A DNA stretch of 64,000 nt. Source: Rhodobacterales bacterium HKCCE3408. Its GTDB lineage: Bacteria; Pseudomonadota; Alphaproteobacteria; Rhodobacterales; Rhodobacteraceae. The position numbers and the translations under genes are program-made. Numbering within the stretch: the first letter of the stretch is position 1; each line of letters starts with the position of its first letter. The notes beneath the pieces were generated by a model that ran no database searches, had not been told where the DNA came from, and was given only the letters and a program-made list of their open reading frames with translations. The DNA lies in the NCBI GenBank assembly GCA_015689705.1, contig WVSN01000009.1:62001-126000 (forward strand), in the 5' to 3' direction. Below are positions 35,865 to 44,230 of this stretch, piece by piece.

Positions 35865-37160
35865 CTAACCGCCGTAGCCGAGCAGACGCGGAATGAAGAG
35901 CACGATCTCCGGTACGAAGGTGATCAGGAGCAGGGCGAAGATCAGAGCTATGAGAAACGGCCAGATCTCGCGGATGATCCGCCCGATCGGCGCGCCTGTG
36001 ACGTTCGACACGATGAACAGGAGAAGTCCGTAAGGTGGCGTGATGAGGCCGATCATGGCGTTGACCACGACGACGACGCCGAAATGCAGCAGGTCGATCT
36101 CGAGTGCGCGGGCTGTCGGGATCAGGATCGGCACGATGATCAGGAGGATCGCGCCGCCCTCGAGCACGCAGCCCAGGACAAGGATCAGAATGTTGACTGC
36201 AATCAGGAAGGCCACCGGGCCGAGATCCATCCCGACCATCCATTCCGCGATATGGTTCGGCACCTGCTCGCGGACGATGACGTATTCGAAGGCAAGCGCA
36301 CCGGCGATCAGGATGCCGACCGCGGCGGTCGACCTCGACGAGGACAGAAGCGCGCCGTAGAACTGACGGATGCTGACGGAGCGGTAGAGCACGACCGAGA
36401 TGACGAGGGCATAGAAGGCGGCCACGGCCGCGGCCTCGGTCGGCGTGACGATGCCGCCATAGATGCCGCCGAGCAGGATCACCGGCAGGAGCAAAGCGGG
36501 CAATGCCTTGAAGGTCAGGGCCGGAAGTTCGCGCGCCGGCACCACGTCGTCCGTCGGGAAGTTGCGGCGGCGTGCGATCGCATAGTTCATCAGCGCCATG
36601 AGAAGCGCCATCAGAAGCCCCGGCAGGATGCCTGCCGCGAACAGGTAGCCGATCGACTGGTCGGCGACGAGCGCATAGAGCACCATCGGGATCGAGGGCG
36701 GAATGATCGGGCCGACGGTTGCGGTGGCGGCGGTGATCGCCCCGGCATAGGCGGGCGAATACTTCCCGTCCTGGGTCATCATGCCGATGATGATCTTGCC
36801 CATGCCGACCGCATCGGCCACGGCCGAACCGGACATGCCCGAAAAGATCACGGACGACACGACGTTGACATGGCCAAGCCCGCCGCGAAACCGCCCGACA
36901 AGCGCCTGGCAAAACCGAAGAAGCCGGTCCGCGAGTGAGCCGACATTCATGATGTCGGCGGCCAGGATGAACAGCGGGATCGCGAGGAGTGTGTAGCCGT
37001 TGTAGAGGCCTTGGAGCAGCGTTTCGGCTGCGAGAGACGCGTCGCGCCCGGCCAGCAGCATGTAGGCCAGCGAGCCCGCGATCATCGATACCCCGACCGA
37101 CTGGCCGGCGATCACCAGCGCGACGATCAGGACGATCGCGAGTGTAAGCGGATCAGTCAT
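35865..37160 (-). CDS. dctM: TRAP transporter large permease (DctM)
   Basis: A 431-residue, very hydrophobic DctM protein with about twelve membrane segments. Signatures are FSGMSGSAVADAVGMGKI, PIIPPSIPMVLYALVADQSIGYLFAAGILPGL, GGIVTPTEAAAVAAFYAL and NAMIGLITPPYGLLLF. It overlaps the DctQ gene by 8 bases. With DctP and DctQ it forms a secondary importer for an organic acid, most likely quinate or shikimate given the flanking AroE-like dehydrogenase and 3-dehydroshikimate dehydratase. Confidence 0.93.
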   Translation of the reverse strand: MTDPLTLAIVLIVALVIAGQSVGVSMIAGSLAYMLLAGRDASLAAETLLQGLYNGYTLLAIPLFILAADIMNVGSLADRLLRFCQALVGRFRGGLGHVNVVSSVIFSGMSGSAVADAVGMGKIIIGMMTQDGKYSPAYAGAITAATATVGPIIPPSIPMVLYALVADQSIGYLFAAGILPGLLMALLMALMNYAIARRRNFPTDDVVPARELPALTFKALPALLLPVILLGGIYGGIVTPTEAAAVAAFYALVISVVLYRSVSIRQFYGALLSSSRSTAAVGILIAGALAFEYVIVREQVPNHIAEWMVGMDLGPVAFLIAVNILILVLGCVLEGGAILLIIVPILIPTARALEIDLLHFGVVVVVNAMIGLITPPYGLLLFIVSNVTGAPIGRIIREIWPFLIALIFALLLITFVPEIVLFIPRLLGYGG

Positions 37161-37674
37161 AGTCGTGGCTCTCTGGATCCTGGGGCGTGTGGACGTGCGG
37201 ACCGGTGCCGCGGATCGCATCGACCACCTGCGCGGCCATCCGAACAATCACCGACACGGCGAAGACGAGGTAAATCGAGAAGACGAGGTCGAACCGGATC
37301 CGAAGTGCCGCGGTCCGTTCACGGGCCATGAAGTCCACGTAGTCCCAGACGGCCGGCAGCGTGACGACGAAGATGGCCGCAATCGCGACGCCGCCGAAGA
37401 TGTCGAAGGCTCGGCGCCATGTCCGCGACACCGACAGATAGACCATGTCGAGACGGATTACTTCGGGTCCGCGGACGACGAAGGCGTAGCCGAAGAGGAT
37501 CCCCCAGAGCCAGGCGAGCGTCACGTATTCCACCGTCCAGTCGACGGGGATGTTGAGGATGTAGCGGAAGGTCACCTGCATCAGGAAGACCGCGAACATG
37601 CTGAGCAGCAGCAGCGCCAGCAGGTTCTCGGCCCTGGCCCGCAGCCAGTGCAGAACGGTCGCGATGGTGGTCAT
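37153..37674 (-). CDS. dctQ: TRAP transporter small permease (DctQ)
   Basis: A 173-residue protein from the ATG at 37674 (MTTIATVLHWLRARAENLLALL) with four membrane segments and the DctQ pattern FRYILNIPVDWTVEYVTLAWLWGILFGYAFVVRG. The C-terminus VHTPQDPESHDYD is cytosolic and acidic. It follows dctP after a 61-base gap containing a strong hairpin, and overlaps dctM. Confidence 0.92.
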   Translation of the reverse strand: MTTIATVLHWLRARAENLLALLLLSMFAVFLMQVTFRYILNIPVDWTVEYVTLAWLWGILFGYAFVVRGPEVIRLDMVYLSVSRTWRRAFDIFGGVAIAAIFVVTLPAVWDYVDFMARERTAALRIRFDLVFSIYLVFAVSVIVRMAAQVVDAIRGTGPHVHTPQDPESHDYD

Positions 37675-37694
37675 TCCGGTTTCCCCTCGGAGCC

Positions 37695-37728
37695 GGCGGG
37701 CAGGGCGCTTTGGTGCGCGCCCCGCCCG
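37695..37728 (-). terminator. Hairpin between dctP and dctQ
   Basis: On the minus strand a GC-rich stem (GGGCGGGG paired with a nearly complementary GCCCTGCCC, one bulge) falls in the gap after the binding-protein gene. As at ytfQ, it probably lowers read-through into the permease genes. Confidence 0.45.
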
Positions 37729-37735
37729 CACGGGG

Positions 37736-38716
37736 TCACATGCCGCTGATTGTGTCGACGAGCCCCTCGGGCCAGTCAGCGGAGTAGTCCGATGCCTCGT
37801 AGACGGCGATCACGTGCTCGCGGAAGGCGGCGTTGTCAGGCATGTAGACGTCCAGGCCGTTCGCGGCCATGTCCTCGGCAAGCTCGGTCTCCAGCCGGAT
37901 CGTCTCGGCGTCGATGGCGGCCTCGAAGTTATCGGCGCAAGCCTGGACGGTCTCCTGCTGCTCCGGCGTCATCTCGTTCCAGGTTTCGAGCGAGATGGTG
38001 AAGAGGTTCGCCGCGATCAGGTGGCTCGTCGTGCCGATATGGGTGAGCACTTCATCGAACCGCATCGAGCGAGTGGCCGGGAAGCCGTTGTCCTGCCCGT
38101 CGATCGCGCCGGTCTGAAGCGCGGTGTAGACCTCGGTGAACGGCACCGGAACCGGGGTCGCACCCATCGCCTCGCCAACGAACTGCCATCCTTCGCCCGG
38201 CGGCATGCGAAGCTGCACACCCTCGAGGTCTTCCGGCGTCATGATCCGCTCCTCGCCGACATAGCCGAGGTGACGCGCGCCGATATAGGGCCAGGCGAGC
38301 ACCTTCACGCCTGCGACCTCTTCGATCTCGGCCAGCATGTCGTCCAGTACGTCGCTGTCATAGACTGCGCGCATGTGCTCGTAGTCGCGGAACAGGAACG
38401 GGGTGCCGAGCACGCTTGTCGACGGCACCTGGTTGTAGAAGTCGAAGATCGCGAGGTTGCCCATGTCGAGGTTGCCGCGCTGCATGGCCGTCAGTTCGGT
38501 GCCCTGCTCGAACAGGGTCGCGCCGTGGAACGGCTGGAAATCGAAGCCGTCGCCGAGGCAGGCGCCGAACTCCGCGGCCAGGATCTCGGACCGGACATCG
38601 GTCGCGGCGACCGTGTCCGAATAGACCAGTTCGATCGGGTCCTGCGCCAGCGCAGCTCCGGCCAGAAGGCCAGCCACGGCAGTCCCTGCCAGAAGGGTCT
38701 TGATGGTCGAACGCAT
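37736..38716 (-). CDS. dctP: TRAP transporter substrate-binding protein (DctP)
   Basis: A 326-residue DctP family protein. Residues 1-24 (MRSTIKTLLAGTAVAGLLAG then AALA) are a Sec signal, cleaved before QDPIELVYSD. The carboxylate-binding region LEGVQLRMPPGEGWQFVGEAMGATPVPVPFTEVYTALQTGAIDGQDN is present with the conserved arginine in LRMP. A GGGAGGA ribosome-binding site precedes the ATG. Second gene of the operon, 53 bases after the AroE-like gene. Confidence 0.92.
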   Translation of the reverse strand: MRSTIKTLLAGTAVAGLLAGAALAQDPIELVYSDTVAATDVRSEILAAEFGACLGDGFDFQPFHGATLFEQGTELTAMQRGNLDMGNLAIFDFYNQVPSTSVLGTPFLFRDYEHMRAVYDSDVLDDMLAEIEEVAGVKVLAWPYIGARHLGYVGEERIMTPEDLEGVQLRMPPGEGWQFVGEAMGATPVPVPFTEVYTALQTGAIDGQDNGFPATRSMRFDEVLTHIGTTSHLIAANLFTISLETWNEMTPEQQETVQACADNFEAAIDAETIRLETELAEDMAANGLDVYMPDNAAFREHVIAVYEASDYSADWPEGLVDTISGM

Positions 38717-38769
38717 TTGGTTTCCTCCCTCTTTGCGTTTGGTGGTCCGGCCGTGCATCTGCCGGAACC

Positions 38770-39657
38770 TCATGTCTCGGCCCGCGCTTCGAATGTCGCG
38801 CGCATGCGCACGGGATCCGGATCGAGGCCTGTGAACAGGTGAAAGGCGCGGACGGCCTGGAAGACGGCCATACCCGAGCCGTCGAGCGTGCGGCATCCCT
38901 TCGCTCGCGCCGCATGGAGAAGCTCCGTCTCCAGCGGGAAGTAGATGATCTCGGCCACCCAGTGCCGGGGATCGATAAGCGCGACGTCGATCGCGGTTCC
39001 GGGCAGCTTGGCCATGCCCACTGGCGTGGTGTTGACGATGCCGTCCATGGTTGACGCAACCTGGCCGGGGTCGGTGACAGCTGCCGCGATGTCCGTGCCG
39101 GCGATGGCATTGACCGCCGTGGCGAGGTCGCGGGCCGCCTCGGGCCTTGTGTCGTAGATGTTAATCCGTCCGGCTCCGAGATCGGCGAGCGCGAAGGCGA
39201 CTGCCGCCCCGGCGCCACCGGCTCCGAGCTGCAGGATCGCGTCTATCGGCACCGTCCCGAGACCGCGGCGGAAACCCTCGGAAAAGCCCCAGAAGTCGGT
39301 GTTGTGTCCGAACCGTCTGCCGTCCCTGAAGACCACAGTGTTGACTGCGCCGATCTTCCGCGCCGCGGGCGACAACTCGTCGAGCAGCGCGATGACGTCC
39401 TGCTTGAAAGGGTAGGTGATGTTCAGCCCCGCGAAACCGTCGGCCTCGGCGCGGTCGAGTATCTCATCCAGTGGTCCGAGCGGCTCGGCATCGGCGTCGA
39501 GAAGCCGGTAGCCAAGATCCAGCCCGATCGCCCTGGCTTCGGCCTCGTGCATCCGCGGTGTGCGGGATTTCTGGATGCCGCGACCGACAAGGCCGACCTG
39601 AATCCGCCGGGCGCCTGCGCCGTCGGAAACGGTCCCGGATCCAGCCGGCTGAGCCAT
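38770..39657 (-). CDS. Shikimate/quinate dehydrogenase (AroE-like)
   Basis: From the ATG at 39657 the protein has 295 residues. The substrate domain includes GRGIQKSRTPRMHEAEA (the SxS/T substrate motif appears as SRT), GLNITYPFKQDVI with the catalytic lysine, and GAVNTVVFRDG; the NAD(P) loop is LGAGGAGAAVAFAL. The genomic setting with a TRAP transporter and 3-dehydroshikimate dehydratase suggests a catabolic quinate/shikimate dehydrogenase rather than the biosynthetic AroE. First gene of a five-gene minus-strand operon. Confidence 0.9.
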   Translation of the reverse strand: MAQPAGSGTVSDGAGARRIQVGLVGRGIQKSRTPRMHEAEARAIGLDLGYRLLDADAEPLGPLDEILDRAEADGFAGLNITYPFKQDVIALLDELSPAARKIGAVNTVVFRDGRRFGHNTDFWGFSEGFRRGLGTVPIDAILQLGAGGAGAAVAFALADLGAGRINIYDTRPEAARDLATAVNAIAGTDIAAAVTDPGQVASTMDGIVNTTPVGMAKLPGTAIDVALIDPRHWVAEIIYFPLETELLHAARAKGCRTLDGSGMAVFQAVRAFHLFTGLDPDPVRMRATFEARAET

Positions 39658-39704
39658 TCCAAACCTCCCTCGACGGCGAATCGGCCGTCCCTCCGAGGCC
39701 AAAA

Positions 39705-39751
39705 TGTACTCACGGGTTAAATTCGTCAATCGTTTTGTACTGGCCGGTTAA
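39705..39751. promoter_or_regulatory. Paired direct repeats in the aroE-like/tetR divergent promoter
   Basis: TGTACT-N4-GGTTAA occurs twice in the same direction at 39705-39720 and 39736-39751, a period of 31 bases (about three helical turns). The pair sits 48 bases upstream of the AroE-like start and 39 bases upstream of tetR, the usual place for an operator controlling both directions. Confidence 0.6.
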
Positions 39752-39789
39752 TTTGAGCCGTGCTACGAGGGCCGTGAGGAGGAAAACCA

Positions 39790-40467
39790 ATGCCGGTTCG
39801 AACCGAAATACAGGAGGGCGACCGTCGGTCTGGCTGGAAGCAGGACCCCGAGGCGGTGCGGCAGGACATCCTCGCAGCGGCTATCGCGGAATTTGCTGCG
39901 AACGGTCTTTCCGGCGCGCGCGTCGACGACATCGCGGCCAAGACCCGAACGTCGAAGCGCATGATCTACTATTATTTCGGCGACAAGCAGCGGCTCTACG
40001 AGCACGCGCTCGAAGATGCCTATGCACAGGTCCGCAGCGGCGAGGAAGAACTGGAACTCGACCACTTGCCGCCCGAAGAGGCGCTGGCCTGCCTCGTCGG
40101 CTTCACCTTCGACCACCACCGCAGCCATCCGGATTTCATCCGAATGGTGATGATCGAGAACGTGCACCACGCCCAGACGCTGGAAAAGTCCGACATGATC
40201 CGCGACCTGAACGTGGCCGCCATCGACCGGCTGGCCGAGATCTGTGCGCGCGGCGAAGCCGCCGGTGTGTTCCGGCCCGGAATAAACCCCACGCGACTGC
40301 ACTGGCAGATCAGCGCGCTCAGTTTCTTCAACGTCTCCAACAGGCCCACCTTCTCGGCGCTCTTCGGGAACGAGCTGTTCACCGAGCAGGGGCAGGAGGC
40401 GTTGCGCGCGGAAGCGGTGCGGATCGTGCTGGCCGGTGTCATGGCAGATGGAGAGGGACAGAGATGA
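39790..40467 (+). CDS. TetR family transcriptional regulator
   Basis: A 225-residue regulator. The N-terminal helix-turn-helix (AVRQDILAAAIAEFAANGLSGARVDDIAAKTRTSKRMIYYYFGDKQRLYEHALE) is typical TetR, and the C-terminal ligand domain has FDHHRSHPDFIRMVMIENVHHA. GGAGGA lies upstream of the ATG. It is divergent from the quinate operon with two direct repeats between, so it probably represses that operon and is released by shikimate, quinate or a product. It is coupled by ATGA to the esterase gene. Confidence 0.9.
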   Translation: MPVRTEIQEGDRRSGWKQDPEAVRQDILAAAIAEFAANGLSGARVDDIAAKTRTSKRMIYYYFGDKQRLYEHALEDAYAQVRSGEEELELDHLPPEEALACLVGFTFDHHRSHPDFIRMVMIENVHHAQTLEKSDMIRDLNVAAIDRLAEICARGEAAGVFRPGINPTRLHWQISALSFFNVSNRPTFSALFGNELFTEQGQEALRAEAVRIVLAGVMADGEGQR

Positions 40468-41405
40468 TCAACCCGCAACTGCACGACTTCCTTGAGGTCT
40501 GGAATGAGAAATGGGCGACCCTTCCGCCCGGCTCTGGTCCGGCCGTCCGCCGGGCGCATTTCGAAGACATCGCGCGCGAGATGCGTTTACCGGATCCCGC
40601 AGGCGTCGACGCGAACGCCGAACATCTGGTCGCCAGCCCGGCCGGACCGGTCCGGGTCCGGATATTCCGCTACGCCTCGGATGAGGTTCAGCCGGCGCTG
40701 ATCTACATGCATGGCGGGGCCTGGATGCAGGGCAGTCCGGAGACGCATTGGGACATCACCGCGCGGATCGCGGCATGGAACCGGCAGACCGTCATCAGCG
40801 TGGACTACGCAAAGGCGCCCGAACGGCCCTTCCCGCAGGCGTTCCAACAATGCGTCGCCGTCGCGCAGTGGGCGCATGCCTCGGCGGCCGACCTGCGCAT
40901 CGATCCCCGGCGGATCGCCATCGGCGGCGACAGCGCCGGCGGCAACCTCGCCGCGGCCGTTGCACTGGAACTGCGCGGAACAGACGTTCCGCTTTGCGGA
41001 CAGCTCCTGATCTACCCGGCCTGCGATTTCCGGCAGGACCGTCCGTCGATGATCGAGAATGCCGAGGGTCCGCTTATCTTCACCCGCGACATGCCCCGGG
41101 TGAACGCAACGTACTGCCCGAATCCTGAGGATCTGACCAACCCGCGCGCCGCACCGCTCCACGCCGCGTCCCATGCCGGGCTGCCGCCGGCTTTCGTCGC
41201 CGTGGCCGAACACGACCCGCTCCGGGACAGCGGACTGGTCTATGCTGATGCCCTCGAGGCATCCGGTGTTACAGTCACCCGCGACATGGGCATGGGACTG
41301 ATCCATGGATACCTGCGCGCGATGGAATTCTGCGACGACAGCCGCGCCAAGCTGAAGGCGATGGCCGGCTGGCTCGCGTCGATCTTCGAGCGGTCGCCTG
41401 CATGA
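40464..41405 (+). CDS. Alpha/beta hydrolase, hormone-sensitive-lipase type
   Basis: A 313-residue hydrolase. The oxyanion-hole motif MHGGAWMQGS, the nucleophile elbow GGDSAGGNLAAA, and the acid/base residues in AEHDPLRDSGLVYADAL and GLIHGYLR are all in place, so it should be active on an ester. It is encoded between TetR and a DUF3237 gene with ATGA overlaps on both sides. In the context of a quinate pathway it could cleave quinate or shikimate esters such as chlorogenate; this is inference. Confidence 0.87.
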   Translation: MINPQLHDFLEVWNEKWATLPPGSGPAVRRAHFEDIAREMRLPDPAGVDANAEHLVASPAGPVRVRIFRYASDEVQPALIYMHGGAWMQGSPETHWDITARIAAWNRQTVISVDYAKAPERPFPQAFQQCVAVAQWAHASAADLRIDPRRIAIGGDSAGGNLAAAVALELRGTDVPLCGQLLIYPACDFRQDRPSMIENAEGPLIFTRDMPRVNATYCPNPEDLTNPRAAPLHAASHAGLPPAFVAVAEHDPLRDSGLVYADALEASGVTVTRDMGMGLIHGYLRAMEFCDDSRAKLKAMAGWLASIFERSPA

Positions 41406-41869
41406 GCCGTCCGCCGACGCCGGCGCTCGGCTACGTCTTCTCCATCGAGGCTGAGATCGCCGAACCCAGGTCTGCCGGCCCCGGCCCGTTCGGGGAGCGC
41501 CTGCATATACCGATCATTGGCGGACGCGTGCATGGCCCAAGGCTCGAAGGTGTCATCCTGTCCGGCGGATCCGACTGGCCACTGATCGGACCGGACGGCA
41601 ATTCCCGGATCGAGGCACACTACTCGATCGAGGCGGCGGACGGGACTCTCATCCGCGTGGTGAACAGAGGTTTGCGCGTTTCCAGTGCCGAGGTCCTGGT
41701 CCGGCTACGCGGTGGCGAACCGGTCGACCCATCTGAAGTCTACATGCGCGCGGCGCCCGTTTTCGACGCTCCGGACGGTCCGCATTCATGGCTGCGCGAG
41801 CGGCTGTTCATCTGCTCGCTCGCTCCGGCGGGCTCGGTCGTCTGCATCGACGTCTTCGAAGTCGGTTGA
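41402..41869 (+). CDS. DUF3237 domain protein
   Basis: A 155-residue DUF3237 protein: YVFSIEAEIAEP at the start, FGERLHIPIIGGRVHGPRLEGVILSGGSDWPLIGPDGNSRIEAHYSIE in the middle and YMRAAPVFDAPDGPHSWLRERLFICS near the end. The family is a small beta-barrel of unknown function often next to aromatic degradation genes. ATGA overlap couples it to the esterase gene. Confidence 0.88.
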   Translation: MSRPPTPALGYVFSIEAEIAEPRSAGPGPFGERLHIPIIGGRVHGPRLEGVILSGGSDWPLIGPDGNSRIEAHYSIEAADGTLIRVVNRGLRVSSAEVLVRLRGGEPVDPSEVYMRAAPVFDAPDGPHSWLRERLFICSLAPAGSVVCIDVFEVG

Positions 41870-42394
41870 TGCCGAAACGTGGCTCGGCCATCGGCTATTT
41901 CTAAGATGTTTGCCCCGTGTTTCCCGGTGGCGGCTCTCGCAAGGCAAGTCTCCGACAATGGCGATCGGGCGGGTCTGACCTCACTTGAACCGCTACCGGA
42001 CTGATTTGTATTGGCTGCGGAGTCTGCAGAGCGGACGTTAGATCGCGCCAGCTGCGCTGCATTTTTCGACGAACGTCCGCTTTCGAGATGATGCCACTCA
42101 GCAAGCCAGCGGAGGACGAAAGTCCGCTAACGGCCGAGAGCAGCCCGGCCGGTGACTGGCGACGGAGTCAGCTAGCCGTCGAGGGCGGCGGCCGAGGCTA
42201 GAAGGCTCGACTCGTTGCGGCAGAGCCATGATGCGCGAGGCAGATGTACTGGTCCGAGGGAATTGTCAGTCGGCAGATCGACCATCGCCCCAGCACAATC
42301 GAAAGATGTTCCGCGCGCCGATACGTCCGCCGGCGGCGTGTGCGTCGGGTGCATGCGCGGGCTCGACCGAGCCGACGCCTCGGGCGCCGGTGGC
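41870..42394. other. Gene-free region with an inverted repeat
   Basis: These 525 bases between the DUF3237 gene and the convergent 44-residue gene hold no frame with protein character. A perfect 10-base inverted repeat AGCGGACGTT (42030-42039) and AACGTCCGCT (42072-42081) is present, and a partial third copy GTCCGCTAACG lies near 42122. The pattern resembles a non-coding repeat unit rather than a promoter. Confidence 0.5.
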
Positions 42395-42529
42395 TCAGTC
42401 CGGGGCCTGATTGTCGGGGGTATCCGCCGGCGTCTTCGTTTTTCCGGGATCAGCCTGACGGGAGAGTATCTTCTCAGCGGAGGCCCGCTTCTCCGCGGCC
42501 TGCTTCTTCACCAAGTCGTTGAACGACAT
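42395..42529 (-). CDS. Small conserved-looking protein, 44 residues
   Basis: From the ATG at 42529 the frame encodes MSFNDLVKKQAAEKRASAEK followed by a lysine- and proline-rich tail ending DNQAPD. The composition (amphipathic helix with KK, EKR, then polar tail) is protein-like, unlike the upstream extension of this frame, which is Cys/Arg/Thr-rich and not believed. Function unknown. It is convergent with nothing and lies upstream of the cold-shock gene in opposite orientation, so both could share a control region. Confidence 0.55.
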   Translation of the reverse strand: MSFNDLVKKQAAEKRASAEKILSRQADPGKTKTPADTPDNQAPD

Positions 42530-42737
42530 AGTGGGATTCCTTTGCGTGCTTCGGGTGATCCGAAAGCCCGCAAGCCTTACGGGATGGGTGCGCGCAAGGC
42601 AAAGGAAACATCCCCAGACGGTGCTCCCTTGCGGAACCGCGGACAAGCTGCCATGTCAGTCGGGCTACAGATCTTCGTCTCGACCTTCTGTTTTCCTTAA
42701 CCGGCTCACAGCGATCGATGCAGTTGTGACAAGCCGG

Positions 42738-42759
42738 GCTGCCGCAAGATGCGGGCAGC
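42738..42759 (+). promoter_or_regulatory. Hairpin in the cold-shock gene leader
   Basis: GCTGCC (42738-42743) and GGCAGC (42754-42759) form a stem around ten bases, 20 bases before the cspA start and next to its AAGGAAAA ribosome-binding site. Cold-shock mRNAs often have structured leaders that respond to temperature. Confidence 0.35.
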
Positions 42760-42780
42760 GATACATCAAGGAAAATTCAC

Positions 42781-42987
42781 ATGGCCTCTGGCTCAGTGAA
42801 GTGGTTCAACGCCACGAAGGGATTTGGATTCATCGCACCGGAATCTGGCGGCAAGGACGTGTTCGTGCACATCTCCGCCCTCGAACGGTCCGGCATGACC
42901 AGCCTGAACGACGATCAGAAGGTGACCTTCGACGTCGAATCCGGTCGTGACGGCCGCGAAAGCGCGATCAACATCGCGCTCGCCTGA
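42781..42987 (+). CDS. cspA: Cold-shock protein, CspA family
   Basis: A complete 68-residue single cold-shock domain: [20 protein letters not shown] carries RNP-1 (KGFGFI), and DVFVHISAL carries RNP-2 (VFVHI). It binds single-stranded RNA/DNA as a chaperone. AAGGAAAA precedes the ATG. A fatty acid desaturase gene follows 67 bases downstream in the same direction, which suggests a joint cold response. Confidence 0.95.
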   Translation: MASGSVKWFNATKGFGFIAPESGGKDVFVHISALERSGMTSLNDDQKVTFDVESGRDGRESAINIALA

Positions 42988-43054
42988 CGGACGCGGCGCG
43001 GGGCTGCCCATGGGCCGGACCCGCGCCACCCCATCGCTCCAGCCGAGAGGACAT

Positions 43055-44137
43055 ATGCACGGACATCGACAGACCGCCCGGACTTCCATCATCGAGACAG
43101 ACGCGCCCGCCGCGGGCGCAAATTCGCAGATGCGGCCCGCGGACTGGAACCGGAAACTCGTGCACTACCGCGAACCGAATTCCCTGCGCAGCGCGTGGGA
43201 ACTGACAGTGACGCTGGTCCCGTTTCTCTTCATCTGGACGCTTGCCTGGCTCGCACTCGAAGTGAACACCGCGCTGGCCATTGGCCTCGCAGTCCTGAAT
43301 TCCGGCTTTCTCGTCCGGCTCTTCATGATCCAGCACGACTGCGGCCATGGCGCTTTCTTTCGCGACCGGCGGCTGAACAACGGGATCGGGCGCGCGATCT
43401 CCGTGGTCACCCTGACGCCCTACGACGTCTGGCGCGAGACCCACGCGATCCACCACGCGACGACCGGCAATCTCGACCGTCGCGGGATCGGGGACCTGCC
43501 GACACTGACCATAGCCGAGTACCGCAGCCGCGGGCGGCTCGGCCGGTTCGGCTACCGGCTGGTGCGGAACCCGCTGTTCCTCTTTGGCGTCGTGCCGTTC
43601 TTCACTTTCTTCCTGCAGAACCGCATCCCCGTCGGTCTGATGCGCTCGGGGTGGGGCTATTGGGCCAGTGCGATGGCCACGAACGTCGCGATCATCGCCG
43701 CGCTTCTCACGATCGCCGTTGTTGGGCGGGCCGACGCCATCCTGTTCATTTTCCTGCCCACCATGCTTCTCGCCGCGTCGGCCGGAATGTGGATGTTCTA
43801 CATTCAGCACCAGTTCGAAGAGACGACCTGGGACGACAACAGCGACTGGAACATCTCCGAGGCCGCCCTTCACGGGTCTTCCTATTACGTCCTGCCGCCG
43901 GTTCTGAACTGGTTCACCGGCAATATCGGGGTCCACCACGTCCACCATCTCGCCAGCCGCATCCCGTTCTACCGCCTCGGCGATGTGCTCCGCGACCATC
44001 CGGCGCTGGCTGCCATACAGCGTGTGACGCTGCGGGAGAGCTTTCGCTGCGCGCGGCTGCATCTTTGGAACGAAGAGGAGCGTCGGCTCGTGACCTTCGC
44101 GGAGGCGAACGCCCGGCCCGTGATGACGACTGACTGA
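43055..44137 (+). CDS. Fatty acid desaturase
   Basis: The ATG at 43055 follows a GAGAGG and gives 360 residues. Three histidine boxes of membrane di-iron desaturases are clear: HDCGHGAFF near residue 97, HAIHH near 130, and HHVHHL near 290, separated by hydrophobic segments (VTLVPFLFIWTLAWLAL, AIIAALLTIAVV, ILFIFLPTMLLAASAGMWMFYI). It would introduce a double bond in acyl lipids, adjusting membrane fluidity. Its place after cspA fits cold adaptation. Confidence 0.92.
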   Translation: MHGHRQTARTSIIETDAPAAGANSQMRPADWNRKLVHYREPNSLRSAWELTVTLVPFLFIWTLAWLALEVNTALAIGLAVLNSGFLVRLFMIQHDCGHGAFFRDRRLNNGIGRAISVVTLTPYDVWRETHAIHHATTGNLDRRGIGDLPTLTIAEYRSRGRLGRFGYRLVRNPLFLFGVVPFFTFFLQNRIPVGLMRSGWGYWASAMATNVAIIAALLTIAVVGRADAILFIFLPTMLLAASAGMWMFYIQHQFEETTWDDNSDWNISEAALHGSSYYVLPPVLNWFTGNIGVHHVHHLASRIPFYRLGDVLRDHPALAAIQRVTLRESFRCARLHLWNEEERRLVTFAEANARPVMTTD

Positions 44138-44230
44138 CCGGCACGCCAGGACAGGATACTCCGCCTCGGACTCGGCGACCGCGGCGATCCGATAACTTGG
44201 GCAATTCGACCAATCACAAGAGGATCTCCA

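Noticed and set aside
35860-36912. Upstream extension of the quiC frame to about 977 codons
   Set aside because: The extension overlaps dctM in another frame and is Arg/His/Asp-rich. The MKTAIATVS start at 35859 is the family N-terminus.
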